Origin: Jiangella gansuensis DSM 44835 | GTDB lineage: Bacteria; Actinomycetota; Actinomycetes; Jiangellales; Jiangellaceae | Assembly (NCBI RefSeq): GCF_000515395.1 | Contig: NZ_KI911782.1 | Location: 2,974,606 to 3,038,605 of the forward strand | Length of the DNA stretch: 64,000 nt | Reading direction: 5' to 3' | Shown here: positions 1 to 8,219 of the stretch, in pieces | Position numbering within the stretch: position 1 is the stretch's first letter | Layout: each line of letters begins with the position of its first letter | The notes under the pieces: model-generated | The model's database searches: none | The model's input: only the letters and a program-made list of their open reading frames with translations | Told to the model about the DNA's origin: nothing | Program-made: the position numbers and the translations under genes

Positions 1-143
1 CAGATCATCCGCATGGTGGTGGACTTCCCGGCCCCGTTCGGCCCCAGGAAGCCGGTGACGGTGCCCGGCTCGCAGCCGAACGACACGTCGTCGACGGCGG
101 TGAAGCCTCCGTAGCGCTTCGTGAGGTGCTCGACAGTGATCAT
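1..143 (-). CDS. ABC transporter ATP-binding protein, N-terminal part
   Basis: Reading leftward from an ATG at 143, the protein begins MITVEHLTKRYGGF and reaches a Walker A motif, GPNGAGKST, before leaving the window. This is the nucleotide-binding subunit of an ABC exporter of the CcmA/DrrA type; the permease should lie to the left, outside the window. It diverges from a two-component pair, and the shared gap carries paired palindromes, so the kinase-regulator pair probably controls this transporter. The substrate is unknown. Confidence 0.9.
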   Translation of the reverse strand, partial: MITVEHLTKRYGGFTAVDDVSFGCEPGTVTGFLGPNGAGKSTTMRMI

Positions 144-202
144 GGCACCCACAGTGCCGCTCCGAGCAGCCGGTCCGCGTCGGCCGGCGGGCTGCCGTCG
201 TG

Positions 203-236
203 CGACCAAGGTCGAGGCGCCGATCGACCAAGGTCG
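203..236. promoter_or_regulatory. Two GACCAAGGTC palindromes 22 bp apart (putative operator)
   Basis: The 12-mer CGACCAAGGTCG occurs at 203-214 and again, identically, at 225-236. Each copy is a near-palindrome (GACC-NN-GGTC), and 22 bp is two helical turns, so both face the same side of the DNA. The site lies between a divergent ABC transporter gene and a histidine kinase gene. Paired dyads are usual for NarL/DesR-type regulators. That the regulator at 1541-2200 binds here is inference. Confidence 0.5.
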
Positions 237-275
237 CTACCCGCCCAGGTCGATCGGCTCGTAGCGTGGTGTTCC

Positions 276-1544
276 ATGACGACGCCAGTGCCCGCGGACT
301 CGGCCCGGCCGGCGCCCAGCCGGCCGGAGCTGCCGTCGCTGCTGCCGGGCATGCTGCTCGCCGACCCCGACCCCAGCGACACGCGTCATGGCCGGGCCCG
401 CCGCTCGGTCCGCGACTGGGTGGTCGACTCCGTGTGCTTCGTGCTCGCCGTCGTCATCGGGCTCATGACGTTCGACGCGGCGATGACGACCGACCCGCCC
501 GAGATCGTGCAGCTGGCCGACCTCGTCGTCGGAGCGGCGTTCTGCCTGACCCTGTGGTGGCGCCGGCGCTGGCCGGTGCAGCTGGCCGTCGCCGGCGCGG
601 TGCTGGCCTCTGCGGTCGCGTCCAGCGCCGGCGCGTCGGTGATCCTGCTGTTCACGGTCGCGGTGCATCGCCGGTATGTGGTGGCCATCGCCGTCGCGCT
701 GCTGCAGCTCGCCTCCGCCGCGCTCTTCTACGAGATCTACCCCGACCCGGAGCTCTCGTACCGCGGCACGATCGCCTTCACCGTCCTGCTGGTGGGCGCC
801 GTCACGTTGTGGGGCATGTTCGTGCGGGCCCGCCGGCAGCTGGTGCTGTCGCTGCGGGAGCGGGCGTACCAGGCCGAGTCGGAGGCGGCGCTGCGGGTCG
901 ACCGGGCCCGGCATCTGGAGCGCGAACGCATCGCCCGCGAGATGCACGACGTCCTGGCGCACCGCATCTCGCTGTTGAGCGTGCACGCCGGCGCGCTGGA
1001 GTACCGCCCGGACGCGCCCGGCACAGACATCGCGAACGCGGCCTCGGTCATCCGGGCCAGCGCGCACCAGGCGCTGCAGGACCTGCGCGAGATCATCGGC
1101 GTGCTGCGGGCGCCGTCGTCCGACGACGACCCGGACCGGCCGCAGCCCACCCTGGCGCAGCTGCCGGCCCTGGTCGAGGAGTCCCGGCAGGCCGGAATGC
1201 GGGTCAGCGTCGTCGACGAGCTCACCGGCGACGGCGCCGAGCCGCCGCCCGCGGTGGCCCGATGCGCTTACCGCGTCGTGCAGGAGGCCCTGACGAACGT
1301 GCGCAAGCACGCCCGCGGCACCGGCGTCTGCGTGACCCTCACCGGAGGGCCCGGCGACGCCCTGGGGGTCGAGATCCGCAACCGGATGCCGGTCGGCTCG
1401 TCCGGCCGGTCGGAGATCCCCGGTACCGGCACCGGGCTCATCGGACTGGCCGAGCGGGTGGAGCTGGCCGGCGGCACCCTGGACCACGGGATCACGCCCG
1501 ACGGCGACTTCCGGGTCCGTGCCTGGCTACCGTGGCCGGCATGA
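276..1544 (+). CDS. Two-component sensor histidine kinase, DesK/NarX (HisKA_3) type
   Basis: Membrane sensor kinase of 422 residues. The N-terminal half has several hydrophobic segments (VDSVCFVLAVVIGLM, LADLVVGAAFCLTLWW and others) and no large outside domain. The dimerisation/phosphoacceptor motif is REMHDVLAHR with His224. The ATP-binding domain shows an N-box (QEALTNVRKHA) and a glycine-rich GTGTGLIGL. I chose ATG 276, just after the paired palindromes; an in-frame ATG at 126 would place the operator inside the gene. The stop overlaps the next start (ATGA), so both are co-translated. It should phosphorylate the regulator at 1541-2200. Confidence 0.92.
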   Translation: MTTPVPADSARPAPSRPELPSLLPGMLLADPDPSDTRHGRARRSVRDWVVDSVCFVLAVVIGLMTFDAAMTTDPPEIVQLADLVVGAAFCLTLWWRRRWPVQLAVAGAVLASAVASSAGASVILLFTVAVHRRYVVAIAVALLQLASAALFYEIYPDPELSYRGTIAFTVLLVGAVTLWGMFVRARRQLVLSLRERAYQAESEAALRVDRARHLERERIAREMHDVLAHRISLLSVHAGALEYRPDAPGTDIANAASVIRASAHQALQDLREIIGVLRAPSSDDDPDRPQPTLAQLPALVEESRQAGMRVSVVDELTGDGAEPPPAVARCAYRVVQEALTNVRKHARGTGVCVTLTGGPGDALGVEIRNRMPVGSSGRSEIPGTGTGLIGLAERVELAGGTLDHGITPDGDFRVRAWLPWPA

Positions 1545-2200
1545 CGGAGGTCGTGAACGTACTCATCGTCGACGACGACGCCCTGGTGCGGGCCGGACTG
1601 TCCATGATGCTGGCCGGAGTGCCCGAGCTGCGCATCGTGGGCGAGGCCGCCGACGGGGCGGACGTGCCGGCCCTGGTGGAGTCGACGAGGCCGGACGTGG
1701 TGCTGATGGACATCCGGATGCCCAAGGTCGACGGGCTGGCCGCCACCGAGGCGCTGCGCCGCCGCGCCGACCCGCCGGAGATCGTCATCCTGACCACGTT
1801 CGACACCGACGACCACGTCCTGCGGGCCCTGCGCGCCGGCGCCACCGGGTTCCTGCTCAAGGACACCCCGCCGGCGGACATCGTCGCCGCGGTCCGGCGC
1901 GCCGCGGCCGGCGAGCCGATCCTGTCGCCGTCGGTCACCCGTCAGCTCATCGCGCACGTGGCGGACGGCGACGACGGCGCCCGGCTGCGGCGGGCGGCCG
2001 AGCAGCTGGCGGAGCTGTCCGAGCGGGAGCGCGAGGTGGCCGTCGCGATCGCGCACGGGAAGTCCAACGCCGAGATCAGCGCCGAGCTGTACATGAGCGT
2101 CGCAACCGTGAAGGCGCACGTCTCGCGGGTGCTGACCAAGCTCGGCCTGAACAACCGGGTGCAGATCGCGCTGTTGGTCCACGACGCCGGCCTGGTCTGA
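1541..2200 (+). CDS. Response regulator, NarL/LuxR family
   Basis: 219-residue response regulator. The receiver domain starts with acidic residues in VDDDALV and has phosphoacceptor Asp57 in VLMDIRMP. The C-terminal LuxR-type helix-turn-helix runs from LSEREREV through SVATVKAHVSRVLTKLGL. The start codon overlaps the kinase stop. It likely binds the paired dyads at 203-236 and controls the divergent ABC transporter and its own operon; that target is inferred from position and dyad symmetry only. A long palindrome follows the stop. Confidence 0.93.
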   Translation: MTEVVNVLIVDDDALVRAGLSMMLAGVPELRIVGEAADGADVPALVESTRPDVVLMDIRMPKVDGLAATEALRRRADPPEIVILTTFDTDDHVLRALRAGATGFLLKDTPPADIVAAVRRAAAGEPILSPSVTRQLIAHVADGDDGARLRRAAEQLAELSEREREVAVAIAHGKSNAEISAELYMSVATVKAHVSRVLTKLGLNNRVQIALLVHDAGLV

Positions 2201-2211
2201 GGACCGGCCCG

Positions 2212-2301
2212 GAAATGATCACGTGGACCATGGGTGTGTTCGCCTCACCAGGAATGCTTGCCCGGTGGAGCGGGAACGCCCATGGTCCACGTGATCATTT
2301 C
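2212..2301. terminator. Long palindrome between convergent genes, 23-bp perfect arms
   Basis: The arm at 2212-2234 is the exact reverse complement of 2279-2301, separated by 44 bases. It sits between the stops of two convergent genes, and the right arm contains the stop codon of the acetyltransferase gene. There is no T-run. A bidirectional transcription stop is the simplest role. The arms are much longer than a terminator needs and resemble in build, not sequence, the palindrome at 43033-43096. Confidence 0.6.
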
Positions 2302-2864
2302 GGGGCGGCGCGGGCGGACCACTCCGAGGCGAGCATCGCGTAGTCGTATTCGCTGGCCCACACGCCCTTGACGAACTCGTTGTCGACCAGGTGCGCCTCG
2401 CGCCGCATCCCCAGCCGCTCCATCAGCCCGGCCGACGCTGCGTTGGCGGCGTCGCAGCGGCCGATGATGCGCCGCAGCCCGAACGTCTCGAACCCCAGCC
2501 GCAGCATCTCGACCGCGGCCTCGTGCGCGAAGCCGTTGCCGTGGTGGTCAGGGTGGAACGCGAAGCCGATCTCACCGCGCCGGTGCTCCGCACTGGCCCA
2601 CTCCAGCAGAACCTCGCCGGTGACGGCTCCGGTGTCGCGGCGGACGACGGCCAGGATGAGGCCGTCACCCTCACGGGCCAGGGTGCGGGTCTGCATCCGC
2701 TTGCCGAGCCCTTCCAGCGCCCGGCCCCGCGACCACGGCTCCCAGTACATGAAGCGTGCGACGTCGGGGTGGGAGTGCAGCTCGTACAGCGCGTCGAGGT
2801 CGTCCTCAGCGAACGGCCGGAGGTCGAGGCGGTCGGTGGCGATCGGGTACGCGGGTTCGGGCAT
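2295..2864 (-). CDS. GNAT family N-acetyltransferase (RimJ/RimL type)
   Basis: 189-residue acetyltransferase of the RimJ/RimL-like GNAT group. The protein opens MPEPAYPIATDRLDLRPF, the usual start of this family, and has the acetyl-CoA binding stretch near FHPDHHGNGFAHEAA followed by RIIGRCDAANAASAGLMERLGM, a typical GNAT motif B. The acceptor amine is unknown; relatives modify ribosomal protein N-termini or small molecules. I chose ATG 2864 because it begins the domain; longer in-frame extensions overlap the divergent gene at 2949. Confidence 0.88.
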   Translation of the reverse strand: MPEPAYPIATDRLDLRPFAEDDLDALYELHSHPDVARFMYWEPWSRGRALEGLGKRMQTRTLAREGDGLILAVVRRDTGAVTGEVLLEWASAEHRRGEIGFAFHPDHHGNGFAHEAAVEMLRLGFETFGLRRIIGRCDAANAASAGLMERLGMRREAHLVDNEFVKGVWASEYDYAMLASEWSARAAPK

Positions 2865-2948
2865 CCGGCCATCGTAGGGGCGGTGCTGCTCGGGCGCCGC
2901 GTCCGTTTTCCGCCAGCTCCGCCGGGCCGTCGCGGGCACGCTGGGGGC

Positions 2949-3449
2949 ATGACCACATACCGCTACCGCTGCATCCCGGCCGACGTCGCCGCCGCCCTTC
3001 GCATCCGTGACGACGCCGGCGAGACCCGGGCACCGTTCGTCGACGACGACGGCGGCGCACCGTTGCGCTGTTGCCTGCGCCGCAGCACACCGGGTGAGTC
3101 GATCGTGCTGGTGTCCTATGCGCCGCTTCGCCGGTGGGCGGCCGCGCACGGTGCCGCGCCTGGCGCGTACGACGAGATCGGTCCGGTCTTCCTGCACGCG
3201 TCGCCGTGTGCCGGACCCGACGGCGACGGTTTCCCGTCCGCGGTGGCCTCCGCGCGGCGGGTGTTCCGCGGGTACGACAAGCGCGGGCACATCATCGGCG
3301 GCCGCCTGGTCGATCCGGCGCCGGGCGCCGCACCGCTGGTGGCCGAGGCGGCTCTGGACGACCTGTTCGCCGATCCTGCCGTGGAGGTCGTCCACATCCG
3401 CGCGGTCGAGTTCGGCTGCTTCCACGCCGAGGTCCGCCGCGACGGATGA
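2949..3449 (+). CDS. DUF1203-like protein
   Basis: 166-residue cytosolic protein starting MTTYRYRCIPADVAAALR. The layout matches the DUF1203 family: an early cysteine-containing strand (LRCCLRRS), then SYAPLRRWAAAHGAAPGAYDEIGPVFLH, and a C-terminal EVVHIRAVEFGCFHAEVRR. Function is unknown in this family. No signal peptide or membrane segment is seen. It stands alone, diverging from the acetyltransferase gene; nothing nearby suggests a pathway. Confidence 0.75.
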   Translation: MTTYRYRCIPADVAAALRIRDDAGETRAPFVDDDGGAPLRCCLRRSTPGESIVLVSYAPLRRWAAAHGAAPGAYDEIGPVFLHASPCAGPDGDGFPSAVASARRVFRGYDKRGHIIGGRLVDPAPGAAPLVAEAALDDLFADPAVEVVHIRAVEFGCFHAEVRRDG

Positions 3450-3505
3450 TCGTGCGACGAGCGCCGGCCGCGTTAACGGCGGCTGGCCACGGGTACGGAT
3501 CGATC

Positions 3506-3874
3506 ATGTCGGAGACCACGTGGACTGAAGGACCCGGGCCGCTGCGCGACGTGCGCGAAGGCATGACGGTAGTCGACTCCGCCGGTAGCGAGCTCGGCAC
3601 CGTCGCCGAGGTCAAGATGGGTGACGCCGAATCCGCCACCGGGCAGGGCCAGCAGCTGGAGCCCCCGGACGACCTCGTCACCGGCGTGGCGCGAGCGGTC
3701 TGGTCCGGCCCGGAGCTCCCCGATGGCGCAGCGGCGCGGCTGGTCCGGCTCGGCTACCTGCGCGTCGACCGCGCGTTCGCCCGCGACGTCTATGCAGCTG
3801 CGGACCAGGTCGAGGGCGTGCGGGAGGGCACCGTCGACCTCGCCGTCACCGAGGACCAGCTGGTCGCGGCCTGA
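3506..3874 (+). CDS. PRC-barrel-like small protein
   Basis: 122-residue soluble protein. Residues 16-40 (VREGMTVVDSAGSELGTVAEVK) match the start of a PRC-barrel-like domain, as found in actinobacterial stress or sporulation-linked proteins and in RimM. The rest is acidic and shows no motif I recognise; it ends in VTEDQLVAA. ATG 3506 was chosen because the domain begins soon after it. Possibly a stress-related accessory protein; the exact role cannot be told. Confidence 0.6.
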   Translation: MSETTWTEGPGPLRDVREGMTVVDSAGSELGTVAEVKMGDAESATGQGQQLEPPDDLVTGVARAVWSGPELPDGAAARLVRLGYLRVDRAFARDVYAAADQVEGVREGTVDLAVTEDQLVAA

Positions 3875-3882
3875 GACCGGCG

Positions 3883-4659
3883 CTACAGGTACGACGGCCC
3901 GGTGACGCGGCGGCCGAACACGCGCCAGGTCACGACCTGGCCGATCAGCAGCAGCGGCAGGAGCGCGCAGACCGCCGGCACCAGCAGCGCGAGCGTGGTG
4001 CCGTCGGCCGCGCTCGCGGTCGGCGCCAGCCGGACCCCGGCGGCCAGGACGAGCGCCGTCATGGCGGTGCCTGTCAGCGCGAACGTCGCCCGGTCGCCGG
4101 CCGGGCCGGCCATCGGCCGGGCTCGCGACCGCAGCGGTTCGGTGAGCCGCAGGCTCGCGAACGCCAGCCCGTGCAGGGCGAACATCACGACGACGGCCGC
4201 GGCGAGCATCGCGGCTGCGGCGCCGGTGGCGACGGCGTCGGTGACACCGGACAGCAGGCCGGCCATGATCCAGCCCCATCCGGCGGCCACCGCCCAGCTG
4301 CCCAGCGTGACCGCGCCGTCGCAGATGGCCGGCCAGACCCGGTTGCCGGCACGGCCGCGCGACCACAGCCCCATGTCGCGCACCACCCACCCGGTCACCA
4401 CGACGACGATCAGCGGGAAGAGGCCGCCGAACAGCTCCGCCTCCAGGCCGGGGAACGCGCCGACCAGCAGGCCCGCCGTCGCCACCAGCCACACCTCGTG
4501 GGCGAGGAAGAACGGCGCGACGGTCGCGACGACCAGCCGCCGTTCCCGCCCGTCCCGCCCCAGGTACGGCAGCAGCATGCCGACACCGATGTCGGCGCCG
4601 CCGAGCACGAAGTAGCCGACGGCGAAGAACCCCAGCAGCACCGCGGCGAGCGTCTCCAT
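3883..4659 (-). CDS. cydB: Cytochrome bd oxidase subunit II, compact form
   Basis: 258-residue, almost entirely hydrophobic protein opening METLAAVLLGFFAVGYFVLGGADIGVGM, the hallmark N-terminus of CydB (gaDigvG). About seven or eight membrane helices can be counted. Subunit II normally runs about 330-380 residues, so this is a short version; the reading frame is intact, so the shortness is not caused by an obvious stop. With subunit I it forms the quinol oxidase that reduces oxygen to water. The start shares one base with the cydA stop (TGATG). Confidence 0.85.
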   Translation of the reverse strand: METLAAVLLGFFAVGYFVLGGADIGVGMLLPYLGRDGRERRLVVATVAPFFLAHEVWLVATAGLLVGAFPGLEAELFGGLFPLIVVVVTGWVVRDMGLWSRGRAGNRVWPAICDGAVTLGSWAVAAGWGWIMAGLLSGVTDAVATGAAAAMLAAAVVVMFALHGLAFASLRLTEPLRSRARPMAGPAGDRATFALTGTAMTALVLAAGVRLAPTASAADGTTLALLVPAVCALLPLLLIGQVVTWRVFGRRVTGPSYL

Positions 4660-5878
4660 CAGCGTCCCTCCCCCACCAGTACCGGCGCCGCCACAGTCGG
4701 GGCGCCGACCCCGGAACCCAGGGCGCCCAACGCCACGGCGTCGGGGCCGCGCCGGGCCTGCCGGGCCAGCAGCCAGGTGTTGACCGCGATGAGCACCGCG
4801 AACACGGACACGAACGTGGCGAACGAGAACCGGATCGCCGTCGCGGACAGGTCCGACACCGCGTCCTCCGTCCGCAGCACCCCGTCGATGACCCACGGCT
4901 GCCGGCCGACCTCCCGGAACACCCGGCCGGAGATCATCGCGACATACGGCAGCGGGATCGCCACGATCAGCGCGACGTGCCACAGGCGGGCCGTGACGAC
5001 GACCCGCCGCGACAGCGCCAGCAGCACGTTGAGGCCGGAGAAGAAGAACATCGCGGCGAACGCCATGAGCATGAGCAACGCGCCCACCCGGGCCAGACCG
5101 GCGCCGCCGCTGAACTCGTCCCACTTGTGCGGCTGGATCTCCTGGATCAGCTGCAACTGAGTGCCGCCTGTCACGGCGGACGCGAACAGCGCCGGCGTCG
5201 CGGTGAACACGCCATCCGCAGCGACCGGCCGAAGAACTCCGCCTCCCGGGTGCGGCGCAGCAGGTGCCAGGCGCTCACTCCGGCCAGGAAGAACCCGGCG
5301 GTCACCAGGGCCCCGGCCAGCACGTGCCAGAAGGCCTGGATCGCGCTGGGGTTGGCGAGCACGGCCGCGGCGTCGGTGAGCCGCACGCCGCCGCCGTCGC
5401 CGTCGACCTCGGCTCCGACAGGGTTCTGCATGAACCCGTTCGCCACGAGCACCCAGTACGCCGAAACGTACGCCGTCAGCGTCACCACCCAAATGGTGGC
5501 CAAGTGCGCCCACCGGTTCAGCCGGTCCCAGCCGAAGATCCACAGCCCGAGGAACGTCGACTCGACGAAGAACGCCACCAGCGTCTCCATCGCCAACGCC
5601 GCACCGAACACGCCACCGGCGGCGTGCGTGAGCCCGCTCCAGCTCAGCCCGAGCTGGAACTCCATGACCAGCCCGGTGACGATGCCCATCGCGTAGTTGA
5701 TGACGTAGAGCTGGCCCCAGAACCGGGTCATCCGGGCGTGGAAGGTGCTGCGGCCCAGCGCGGCACGGGTCTGCAGCACGGCGACGACCGTGGCCAGGCC
5801 CAGCGTCAGCGCGACGAAGAGGAAGTGGGCGCCCGCGGTCAACGCGAACTGCAGGCGCGCCAGGTCCAGCACGTCCAT
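4659..5878 (-). pseudogene. cydA: Cytochrome bd oxidase subunit I, broken by a one-base frameshift
   Basis: Two frames together encode a normal-looking CydA of about 406 residues. The first frame, from ATG 5878, carries TAGAHFLFVALTLG with the N-terminal haem-ligand histidine and AFWHVLAGA with a second histidine, then runs off after SLRMA into a stop at 5171. The second frame resumes at once with VFTATPALFASAVTGGTQ and contains the quinol-oxidase motif EVGRQPW. Adding one base next to 5210/5211 (minus strand GGCGTG to GGCGGTG) joins the two exactly. The gene is either inactive or carries a sequencing error. cydB overlaps its end. Confidence 0.85.
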
Positions 5879-5881
5879 GGG

Positions 5882-8062
5882 TCAGTGTTCCCGGCGGCCG
5901 CCGGCCGTCGCGGGCACCTCGGCGACGGCCGCCCGCTCCAGGGCGAACCGCGGCAACACCCGGTCCAGCCAGCGCGGCAGCCACCACGCCCGCTCCCCCA
6001 GCAGGCTCATGACCGCCGGCACGATCAGGCAACGGATGACGACGGCGTCGAGGAACACCGCGACCGCGAGGCCGAGCCCGAACTGCTGCAGCATCCGGTC
6101 CGGGCTGAGCAGGAACGCCCCGAACACCACGACCATGATCGCCGCGGCGGCGGTGATGACACCGCCGGTGGTGGCCAGCCCTTCGCGGACGGCCCGGACG
6201 GCGTCGCCGGTGCGGCGCCATTCCTCGTGCATCCGGGAGACCAGGAAGACCTCGTAGTCCATGGACAACCCGAACACGATCGCGAAGATCAGCACCGGGA
6301 CGAACGCCTCGACCGGCCCGGCCGGCACGCCGAACATGCCCTCCCCGAACACCAGCGTCACCACACCCAGCGACGCGCCGATGCTGAGCAGGTTGAGCAC
6401 GGCCGCCTTCACCGGCACCCACACGGACCGGAACACCGCCATCAGCAGGAGCGCGGACAGCCCGACGACCACGGCGACGAACAGCGGCAGCCGGTCGGCG
6501 ACGGCGTCGGCGAAGTCTTCCGCGGCAGCCGTGGACCCGCCCACCAGGTACGTCGCGTCCGTCGACGCGGCAAGCTCCGGCAGGACGTCGTCGCGCAGCC
6601 GGTTCACCAGGTCGCTGGTCGCCTCGTCCTGCGGCGCGGACTCCGGGAACGCGAGCACCAGTGTCAGGTCGGTGCCTTCGATCGGCTGCGGCGGGACGAT
6701 GCCGGCGACGCCGTCAGTGGTCTCCAGGGCGCCGGCCAGCTCCGCGCCGCCGTCGCCGGCACCCTCGGCCAGCACGATCAGCGGGCCGTTGAAGCCGGGA
6801 CCGAAGCCCTCCGCCAGTAGGTCGTAGGCCTGCCGGCTGGTTGACTCCTCCGACTCGTTGCCGGCGTCGGCGAAGCCCAACCGCATCCCCAGCGCCGGCG
6901 CGGACAGCGTCAGCAGGATCGCGACGGCGCCCACCAGCGCGGGCAGCGGCCGGCGCCGGACACCGTCGGCGAGCCGCCGCCAGCGGGCGCCCGGCTCTCC
7001 TGTGGACCGCTCGGCGTGCTTGACGATCCGCTTCTCGATGCGGGCACCGAACACCGTGAGCAGGGACAGCAGCAGTGTCAGCGACGCGACCATGGTCACC
7101 AGGACGGTGAGCGCGACGGCCAGTGCCACGCCCTGCAGCGACCCCAGGCCCAGTGCGAAGAGCCCGAGCAGCGCGATGATGACGGTGCACCCGGCGAAGA
7201 TGACCGACCGGCCGGCGGTGTCCAGCGCGGTGCGCGCCGCGGCCTGCCGGTCCGCGCCGTTCAGGAGCTCCGAGCGGTAGCGGGCGAACACCAGCAGCGC
7301 ATAGTCGATGCCCACACCGATGCCGACCAGCATCATCAGCGGCGGCGTGTAGGTCGCCACGGTCACCACGTTCGACAGCAGCGCGATGACGCCCAGCGTG
7401 CTGCCCACCGCGAAGACCGCGGTGATCAGCGGCAGTGTCGCGGCCAGGAACGAGCCGAACATGAAGACCAGGATCACCAGCGCGGCCAGCATGCCCGCGC
7501 CCTCGGCCGCGCCGCCCGCGGGCTCCTCCGCGGCGCGCACGGCGTCGCCGCCCAGCGCGACCTCCAGGCCGTCGCCGGCGGCCGCCTGAGCGGTGTCGAT
7601 GATCTCGCGGACGTCGTCGGCCGGGACGTCGGTGCTGCTGCCGTCCAGGGCGACGGTGGCGTAGGCGATGGTGCCGTCGGGCGAGACCGCGCCCGGCGCG
7701 TCGAACGGCCCGGTGACGGCGGCGACGTGCGGCAGCGTCGCGAGCTCGTCGAGCATCGACGCGACCCGCTCGCGGTGGGCGCCGGTGTCCAGTCCGGCGT
7801 TGTCGTGCAACACCACCTGGATGGAGTCGCCGGCACGCGCCGGCGCGCTCTCCTCCAGCGTGTCGGAGAGCCGCTGCGACTCGGTGCCGGGTAGCGCATG
7901 CTCGTCGTGGTAGTCGTTGCCGACCACCTGCGACGCCGCCGTGATGGCGACGAGCACGCCCACCCACACCACGATGGCGAGCCAGTGGTGGCGTTGCGAC
8001 CAGCCGGCCAGCCGCTCCAGCCGGCCGGTGGCCGGGGGCGGGGCGGGCATCTGCGTGGACAC
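5882..8062 (-). CDS. MMPL family membrane transporter (RND superfamily)
   Basis: 726-residue transporter with the two-repeat RND layout: one helix (HHWLAIVVWVGVLVAITAAS), a large outside loop, a block of helices starting GMLAALVILVFMFG with the conserved GIGVGIDYALLVFARYR, then a second loop and a second block with FGLSMDYEVFLVSRMHEE. The MMPL family exports lipids or hydrophobic molecules using proton motive force. I chose GTG 8062: GGAGG lies 8 bases upstream, while the longer ATG start at 8104 lacks a clear binding site. The neighbouring two-component pair on the same strand likely controls it. Confidence 0.92.
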   Translation of the reverse strand: MSTQMPAPPPATGRLERLAGWSQRHHWLAIVVWVGVLVAITAASQVVGNDYHDEHALPGTESQRLSDTLEESAPARAGDSIQVVLHDNAGLDTGAHRERVASMLDELATLPHVAAVTGPFDAPGAVSPDGTIAYATVALDGSSTDVPADDVREIIDTAQAAAGDGLEVALGGDAVRAAEEPAGGAAEGAGMLAALVILVFMFGSFLAATLPLITAVFAVGSTLGVIALLSNVVTVATYTPPLMMLVGIGVGIDYALLVFARYRSELLNGADRQAAARTALDTAGRSVIFAGCTVIIALLGLFALGLGSLQGVALAVALTVLVTMVASLTLLLSLLTVFGARIEKRIVKHAERSTGEPGARWRRLADGVRRRPLPALVGAVAILLTLSAPALGMRLGFADAGNESEESTSRQAYDLLAEGFGPGFNGPLIVLAEGAGDGGAELAGALETTDGVAGIVPPQPIEGTDLTLVLAFPESAPQDEATSDLVNRLRDDVLPELAASTDATYLVGGSTAAAEDFADAVADRLPLFVAVVVGLSALLLMAVFRSVWVPVKAAVLNLLSIGASLGVVTLVFGEGMFGVPAGPVEAFVPVLIFAIVFGLSMDYEVFLVSRMHEEWRRTGDAVRAVREGLATTGGVITAAAAIMVVVFGAFLLSPDRMLQQFGLGLAVAVFLDAVVIRCLIVPAVMSLLGERAWWLPRWLDRVLPRFALERAAVAEVPATAGGRREH

Positions 8063-8167
8063 GGCGGAGACCTCCAGGAGCACGGTTCGGGCACTGTCCC
8101 CCACAGAGTCGCCGTCCGATCCGGCCGTCGTCGTCGGGCCGGAGAGGACACCTGCCGTACTCCGCTG

Positions 8168-8208
8168 GTTGCGCCCCAGGGGTGATCCCCTACACCGGGA
8201 GTTGCGCC
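8168..8208. promoter_or_regulatory. Repeated GTTGCGCC boxes around an AGGGG-N4-CCCCT dyad
   Basis: In the gap ahead of the MMPL gene, GTTGCGCC occurs at 8168-8175 and 8201-8208, 33 bp apart (three helical turns), with the near-palindrome AGGGGTGATCCCCT at 8178-8191 between them. This could be an operator for the NarL-type regulator encoded next door. No transcription start can be fixed by eye. Confidence 0.35.
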
Positions 8209-8219
8209 ACCGGCGGGCT

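Noticed and set aside
4659-6422. A 587-codon open frame across cydA in the frame of its C-terminal half.
   Set aside because: Only its last part matches CydA; upstream of 5210 the real cydA frame is the other one. The extra length is a high-GC shadow.
5264-6820. Long forward-strand open frame opposite cydA and the MMPL gene.
   Set aside because: Its translation is Gln/Arg/His-rich and low in hydrophobic residues, typical antisense shadow of membrane-protein genes.
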